64,000 nucleotides of DNA. Origin: Polaribacter sp. Hel1_33_78 (lineage in GTDB: Bacteria > Bacteroidota > Bacteroidia > Flavobacteriales > Flavobacteriaceae). Position 1 is the stretch's first letter. Each line of letters starts with the position of its first letter. A program made the translations under genes and the position numbers. Positions 59,400 through 64,000 of the stretch are shown one piece after another. The notes under the pieces are model-generated. The model searched no databases. It saw only the letters and a list, made by a program, of their open reading frames with translations, and was not told the DNA's origin. The DNA lies in contig NZ_LT629794.1 of the NCBI RefSeq assembly GCF_900106075.1, forward strand, positions 2,377,501-2,441,500. Reading direction: 5' to 3'.

Positions 59400-61031
59400 T
59401 TAAGCTACTTTTGAAATTTTATTTCGTGTTTTTTTAACCTCTTCAGAAGCTTCAAACTGATTTGAAGTATTGTTCTCTCCTCCTGCCTTTAAAGCTTTAT
59501 CACCAGCAAAAAAAGTTTTATGATCATCACCTAAATCAGAACCTGCCATTCTTTGATGTTTTACACATGAAACTCCTTTTCTAATTTCTTGTCTTTGAAC
59601 ACCCTTTACATAGGCTAACATTCCTTCTTCACCAAAATAACCTTCCGTAAGATCATTCATATGCAAAGCTGTTGTATGATACGTTGGCAAAGTAATTAAA
59701 TGATGGAAAATCCCTGCTTCTTTTGCCCCATCAATTTGAAAAGTTTTAATTTTTTGATCTGCACGATAACTTAATTCAGAAGTATCATATTTGACATCCA
59801 TTAAATTATTTCTATCATAAGCTGTCATATTTTCTCCCTCAGAAAGCATTTCTTCAAATACTTGATTTCGGAAATTAAGTGTCCAGTTAAATGAAGGCGA
59901 ATTATTATACACCAACTTAGCGTTTGGCACAACCTCTTTTACTCTATTTACCATATTTGCAATTTGCTTTACATTTGGTGTTGGTGTTTCTATCCATAAT
60001 AAATCTGCCCCATTTTGTAAACTGGTAATACAATCTAACACAACTCTATCTATATTAGAACCTTCTTTAAATTTATACAAACCATTTGCCAATCTAATTG
60101 GACGTACTAATTTACCATCTCTTTTCAATAGAACATCATCTTCTTTAGCATCCTTAATTACTATTTCTTCTGCCTCAACAAAAGCTAAATATTTAGAAGC
60201 TAAATCTCCTGGCTCTTGACTTACTGGTAGTTTCTGAGTTAGACCTGCCCCTTCAGAATCTGTTCGTGCTACAATAATTCCATCATCCACACCCAACTCT
60301 AAAAATGCATATCTAATGGCATTTAATTTAGCAATAAAATCTTCATGCGGCACCGTTACTTTTCCATCTTGATGGCCACATTGTTTTGCATCTGAAACTT
60401 GATTTTCAATTTGAATCGCACATGCTCCTGCTTCAATCATCTTTTTAGTCAATAAATAGGTAGCTTCTTCATTTCCAAAACCTGCATCAATATCTGCAAT
60501 AATTGGAACAATATGAGTTTCGAAATTATCTATTTGATCTTGCACATCTTCTCCATTCTCTAATCGTTTAAATAAATCATTCAATTCAATAGCATCTGCT
60601 TGACGAAGAAAATCATAAATTTCGCTTATTAATTTTGGCACAGCCGTTTTTTCGTGCATAGATTGATCTGGTAACGGCCCAAATTCTGAACGCAATGCAG
60701 CAACCATCCATCCAGACAAATACAAGTATCTTTTATTGGTTGTTTTATGATGTTTTTTTACAGCAATCATTTTTTGTTGCGCAACAAAACCATGCCAGCA
60801 ACCTAAAGATTGTGTATAGTTAGATGAATCTTCGTCATATTCTGCCATATCCTTTCGCATGATAGCTGCAGTATATTTAGCAATATCTAAACCTGTTTTA
60901 AAACGATTTTGAGTAACCATTCTTGCTGCACTTTCAGAACTTATTGCATTCCAAGAATTACCATATTTTTCTTTAAGATTTCTTACAGTTTCTAATGCTG
61001 AACTATAATTAGTTTGTGATAATTTTTTCAT
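59400..61031 (-). CDS. aceA: Isocitrate lyase
   Basis: A 543-residue isocitrate lyase of the long (about 530-residue) type. The catalytic loop is DAKQCGHQDGK (KKCGH in others), with VPIIADIDAGFGNEEATYLL and LVYNNSPSFNW. It splits isocitrate to glyoxylate and succinate, the first step of the glyoxylate shunt for growth on acetate or fatty acids. It follows aceB by 84 nt, a gap that contains a stable hairpin. Confidence 0.96.
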   Translation of the reverse strand: MKKLSQTNYSSALETVRNLKEKYGNSWNAISSESAARMVTQNRFKTGLDIAKYTAAIMRKDMAEYDEDSSNYTQSLGCWHGFVAQQKMIAVKKHHKTTNKRYLYLSGWMVAALRSEFGPLPDQSMHEKTAVPKLISEIYDFLRQADAIELNDLFKRLENGEDVQDQIDNFETHIVPIIADIDAGFGNEEATYLLTKKMIEAGACAIQIENQVSDAKQCGHQDGKVTVPHEDFIAKLNAIRYAFLELGVDDGIIVARTDSEGAGLTQKLPVSQEPGDLASKYLAFVEAEEIVIKDAKEDDVLLKRDGKLVRPIRLANGLYKFKEGSNIDRVVLDCITSLQNGADLLWIETPTPNVKQIANMVNRVKEVVPNAKLVYNNSPSFNWTLNFRNQVFEEMLSEGENMTAYDRNNLMDVKYDTSELSYRADQKIKTFQIDGAKEAGIFHHLITLPTYHTTALHMNDLTEGYFGEEGMLAYVKGVQRQEIRKGVSCVKHQRMAGSDLGDDHKTFFAGDKALKAGGENNTSNQFEASEEVKKTRNKISKVA

Positions 61032-61076
61032 AATTTTGTCTTTTGATTATTAAGGTTTCTAGATTTTGATAATTTC

Positions 61077-61107
61077 GTCTCGCACACTATTGCCGTAGTT
61101 GCGAGAC
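61077..61107 (-). other. Hairpin in the aceB-aceA intergenic region
   Basis: GTCTCGCA pairs with TGCGAGAC (8 bp) around a 15-nt loop. In the minus-strand mRNA no T-run follows the stem, so it is not a standard terminator for aceB; a processing or stability element is more likely. Confidence 0.5.
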
Positions 61108-61115
61108 ATTTTTTT

Positions 61116-62711
61116 TTAAATATATTTATATGCTGATAGTGTTAAAAACTCTTTGTACTCCTTTGATAAAACTAACTGATCAAAGAGGTTAATTGCTAAT
61201 TCAAATTTTCCGTTTAAAAAATTAGTTTCACCAACTAATTCTTTAATTTTCTCTAATTCTTCTTTTTTTAATTGCTGATACATTTCTTCTCCAAAAAAGC
61301 GCCCATCTTCTAATTGAATATTATGGTTTAACCAATGCCAAACCTGAGTCCTAGAGATTTCCGCCGTGGCAGCATCTTCCATTAAATTATATATTGCAGC
61401 CGCTCCGTTTCCACGTAACCAACTTTCTATATATAAAATACCTACATTAATGTTTTTTCTAACGCCATCTTCAGTAATGGTTCCTTTTGGCATTTCAACT
61501 AAATCTTTAACACCAACATTTACATCAAATCTTTTTACATGTATTTGATTTTTTGTCATCATGTTTTCATTAAATACGTTCATTGCTAAAGAAACTAATC
61601 CTGGATGCGCAACCCAAGTTCCATCATGTCCATTTTTTACCTCTTGCTCTTTATCTGCATGCACTTTTGCAAATGCATTATTATTCGCTAATTCATCATT
61701 TTTAATCGGAATTTGTGCCGCCATTCCTCCCATCGCATGCACTCCTCTTTTATGGCATTTTTGAATAACCCTCAAAGAATAAGCTTTCATAAAAGGTGTT
61801 TTCATTGTTACTTGATCTCTATTCGGTACCATAAAATTTTGATGATTTCTAAACTTTTTGATGTAAGAAAAAATATAATCCCAACGACCACAATTTAATC
61901 CAGCCATATGATTTCTTAACTCATAAATAATTTCATCTAACTGAAAACTTGCCGTGATCGTCTCTATTAAAACAGTCGCTTTAATTGTGTTTTGAGGAAT
62001 CTTTAGATATTCTTGGGCAAACACAAAAATATCATTCCATAACCTTGCTTCTAAATAGTGCTCTAATTTTGGTAAATAAAAATAGGTAGCAGAATTTTGC
62101 GCTTGTAATGCTTTAATGTTATTAAAAAAATACAACCCAAAGTCTACAAAAGAACCAGACATTTCCTCACCATCAACAGTAAAATGTTTTTCATTTAAAT
62201 GTAAACCTCTGGGTCTCACAAGTAACGTTGCCGTTTCTTTATTTAATTGATAGGTTTTATCCTTTTTCTCATCATAGAATGAAATTGTTTTATTGATAGC
62301 ATCTTTTAAATTAATTTGACCCTGCAAATTATTATGAATATTTGGAGAATTACTATCTTCAAAATCTGCCATAAAAGTTTTGGAACCAGAATTTAAAGCA
62401 TTAATTACCATTTTACGCTCTACAGGACCTGTAATTTCTACCCTTCTATCTAATAAATCTTCCGGCAAAGGAGCACAAACCCAATCAGATTCCCTTATTT
62501 CTTTTGTCTCTTTTGGAAAAGAAGGATAATTTCCGGCATCAAAATAAGCTTGTTCAGCTTCTCTATCTTCCAATAATTTTAATCTTCTTTGATTAAATTT
62601 TTCATGTAATTCTAATAAAAACAATTGAGCCTTGTTAGTTAAAACATCTTGATACGCATCAAACTTAAATTCTTTAAAACTGATTTCTTTAATACTACTA
62701 TTTTCTTCCAT
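61116..62711 (-). CDS. aceB: Malate synthase A
   Basis: A 531-residue malate synthase (A type, about 530 residues). Signatures: FMADFEDSNSPN, LLVRPRGLHLNEKH, NCGRWDYIFSYIK, MGGMAAQIPIK, NGHDGTWVAHPGLV. It joins glyoxylate with acetyl-CoA to malate. First gene of the aceB-aceA operon; its start lies 127 nt from a divergent XRE/RamB-like regulator, with a palindromic site between them. Confidence 0.96.
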   Translation of the reverse strand: MEENSSIKEISFKEFKFDAYQDVLTNKAQLFLLELHEKFNQRRLKLLEDREAEQAYFDAGNYPSFPKETKEIRESDWVCAPLPEDLLDRRVEITGPVERKMVINALNSGSKTFMADFEDSNSPNIHNNLQGQINLKDAINKTISFYDEKKDKTYQLNKETATLLVRPRGLHLNEKHFTVDGEEMSGSFVDFGLYFFNNIKALQAQNSATYFYLPKLEHYLEARLWNDIFVFAQEYLKIPQNTIKATVLIETITASFQLDEIIYELRNHMAGLNCGRWDYIFSYIKKFRNHQNFMVPNRDQVTMKTPFMKAYSLRVIQKCHKRGVHAMGGMAAQIPIKNDELANNNAFAKVHADKEQEVKNGHDGTWVAHPGLVSLAMNVFNENMMTKNQIHVKRFDVNVGVKDLVEMPKGTITEDGVRKNINVGILYIESWLRGNGAAAIYNLMEDAATAEISRTQVWHWLNHNIQLEDGRFFGEEMYQQLKKEELEKIKELVGETNFLNGKFELAINLFDQLVLSKEYKEFLTLSAYKYI

Positions 62712-62768
62712 AATTAGAATATTTTAATTTCTACACTACAATGATATAAAATATATTTGAACTCAACA

Positions 62769-62782
62769 AGCGAACGTTCGCT
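62769..62782. promoter_or_regulatory. Palindromic operator candidate between aceB and its regulator
   Basis: AGCGAACGTTCGCT is a perfect 14-bp palindrome. It touches the likely -33 TTG of the aceB promoter. Its half-site TTCGCTA recurs at 62812-62818, just upstream of the regulator's -7 element. The layout suits repression of aceBA and autoregulation by the divergent regulator. Confidence 0.6.
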
Positions 62783-62826
62783 AAATAATATAAAAATATT
62801 AATTAAATTAATTCGCTATTTATTCT

Positions 62827-62834
62827 TATCTTTG
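62827..62834 (+). promoter_or_regulatory. -7 promoter element 4 nt before ATG of the regulator
   Basis: TATCTTTG, then ATTT, then ATG at 62839. Fifth example of the same spacing in this window. Confidence 0.65.
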
Positions 62835-62838
62835 ATTT

Positions 62839-64000
62839 ATGATGATAGAAGACGAATACATACGATTAATATTTGGCTTAAAACTGAAGCAAATAAGAAC
62901 AGAGAAGAACCTTTCTCTTTTTGGTCTAGCAAAGTTATCCGGACTTTCAAAATCGTATTTAAATGAAATTGAAAAAGGAAAAAAATATCCAAAAACAGAT
63001 AAAATATTATTACTTTCTGAAAATTTAGAAGTTCCTTATGACCATTTTGTATCTTTAAAACTAGATAAAAACCTTGCACCTATTGGCGAAATTTTACAAT
63101 CTAAAATTTTGAAAGAAATACCACTAGAGCTATTTGGTATCAAAGAGAATAATCTAATAGACATCATTGCAAACGCTCCTGCAAAAGTTAATGCGTTTAT
63201 AAGTACAATTATAAAAATTGCACAAAACTACAACCTAACAAGAGAAAGCTTTTTTTTAGCATCTTTACGTTCTTACCAAGAAGCGCACAATAATTATTTT
63301 GAAGATATTGAAAATGATGCAGAGAAATTTGCCAAATTATATCATATAAACTTATCAAAAAGAATAAATTCCAAGGATTTAGAAGAAATTTTAATCGAAG
63401 AATTTGGATACAAAATTGATGACAAAGAACTTTCTAAACACGACAATTTAGGTGTTTTGAGAAACATTTATATCCCAAAAAAGAAAATACTTTTAATTGA
63501 TAAAAACATTTCTGAAGCACAAAAAACATTTATTTACGCAAAAGAATTGGCGTACAATCATTTAAAGATTAAAGATAGGCTTTACACTTTCCCTTGGATT
63601 AAATTTGAAAATTTTGATCAAGTTTTGAATAATTTTATTGCATCTTATTTTGCTGGCGCTTTAATTATCCCAAGAAAAAATTTAACAGAGAAACTAACAA
63701 ACTTCTTTGAACTTGAAAACTGGAGACCTTTAAAACTGCATCAAATAATTAAGAGTTTTAATTGCTCTCAAGAAACTTTTTACCAACGTTTAACAAATAT
63801 TTTGCCCAAATTTTTCAAAATCAAAAATTTATTTTTCTTACGCTTTACACACAAAGAGAATTCACCAGAATTTAAACTAAGTAAAGAATTACACATAACA
63901 CAACAACAAGCACCTCATGCAAACAGAAAAAATGAGCATTATTGCAGACGTTGGATATCTATAAAAACAATTCAAGACTTAGAAAATTCATCCAAAGAAA
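62839..64000 (+). CDS. XRE-family regulator, RamB/ScfR-like (incomplete at window end)
   Basis: At least 387 residues, open to the last base. An N-terminal helix-turn-helix (residues 8-65; LSLFGLAKLSGLSKSYLNEI) is followed by a long region resembling the IrrE-like part of the short-chain-fatty-acyl-CoA regulators, with the peptidase HExxH replaced by KELAY near residue 234, and a C-terminal stretch HANRKNEHYCRRWISIK. In Corynebacterium the relative RamB represses aceA and aceB. The divergent position beside aceB-aceA makes the same role very likely here (inference). No protease activity is expected. Confidence 0.88.
   Translation, partial: MMIEDEYIRLIFGLKLKQIRTEKNLSLFGLAKLSGLSKSYLNEIEKGKKYPKTDKILLLSENLEVPYDHFVSLKLDKNLAPIGEILQSKILKEIPLELFGIKENNLIDIIANAPAKVNAFISTIIKIAQNYNLTRESFFLASLRSYQEAHNNYFEDIENDAEKFAKLYHINLSKRINSKDLEEILIEEFGYKIDDKELSKHDNLGVLRNIYIPKKKILLIDKNISEAQKTFIYAKELAYNHLKIKDRLYTFPWIKFENFDQVLNNFIASYFAGALIIPRKNLTEKLTNFFELENWRPLKLHQIIKSFNCSQETFYQRLTNILPKFFKIKNLFFLRFTHKENSPEFKLSKELHITQQQAPHANRKNEHYCRRWISIKTIQDLENSSKE

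Noticed and set aside
62839..64000. ImmA/IrrE-type metallopeptidase of a mobile element
   Set aside because: The HExxH motif is absent, the chain is long and matches the RamB/ScfR layout, and the neighbours are aceB-aceA with no phage genes.

Overview
This 64 kb window is low-GC (roughly 30% by eye) chromosomal DNA from a member of the Bacteroidota, almost certainly a marine Flavobacteriaceae of the Polaribacter/Tenacibaculum type (inference). The evidence is the Bacteroidota promoter form TTG-N19-TAnnTTTG in front of many genes, the lack of Shine-Dalgarno sequences, a secreted sulfatase with a C-terminal sorting domain like those of type IX secretion, a TonB receptor followed by a DUF4249 lipoprotein, and several small families that seem confined to flavobacteria. 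Most of the window is ordinary housekeeping chromosome. I see no integrase, transposase, CRISPR array, prophage or tRNA gene.

Layout. 1-470: leader and two tandem promoters of what looks like an rRNA operon running leftward out of the window. 1021-4864: lipoprotein plus outer-membrane protein pair, and a DUF4294-like protein. 4955-6952: DNA ligase LigA. 7161-9222: a sulfur operon (sulfide:quinone reductase, DsrC/TusE-like carrier, DsrE2-like protein) behind two Crp/Fnr-type inverted repeats. 9306-18815: GAPDH, DegP/HtrA, DapF, an acetyltransferase, MltG, a lysozyme-like protein, an RsmI-like methylase, a low-molecular-weight phosphatase, DnaA and a YbgC-type thioesterase. 18820-25715: secreted sulfatase, the ribD-HAD-EamA-yigZ operon, a LEA-2 lipoprotein, an acetyltransferase and PrmC. 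25995-29874: a COG2509 flavoprotein and a three-gene set of retropepsin-like RimB, the glutamate ligase RimK and an AstE-like zinc carboxypeptidase. 29875-32940: a patch of decayed genes, a 32-residue cysteine-rich peptide and an odd potassium-channel-like protein. 32949-46755: alpha/beta hydrolase, TrmD, a GT39 transferase, L19 with a structured leader, monomeric isocitrate dehydrogenase, TonB receptor/DUF4249, MurQ and two poorly known proteins. 46829-51415: FadL-type porin, EttA, a small membrane protein and LpxD.

51499-57215 is a minus-strand electrophile/redox-stress island: a dienoyl-CoA-reductase/old-yellow-enzyme protein, two pirins, a MarR regulator, a glutaredoxin-like protein with no cysteine, an FMN reductase, OsmC and the remains of a DoxX gene. 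Repeated CCTTGG boxes sit at its promoters. 59400-64000 is the glyoxylate shunt (aceB-aceA), divergent from an XRE/RamB-like regulator that runs off the end of the window. A perfect palindrome between them is a good operator candidate.

Points worth most attention: five genes in which TAnnTTTG lies exactly 4 nt before ATG, suggesting leaderless mRNAs; ribD with no NTG start codon (probably ATT); Crp/Fnr-type sites before the sulfur operon; a channel protein with a large, probably periplasmic, beta-helix-like domain; and the doxX relic at the head of the stress operon.
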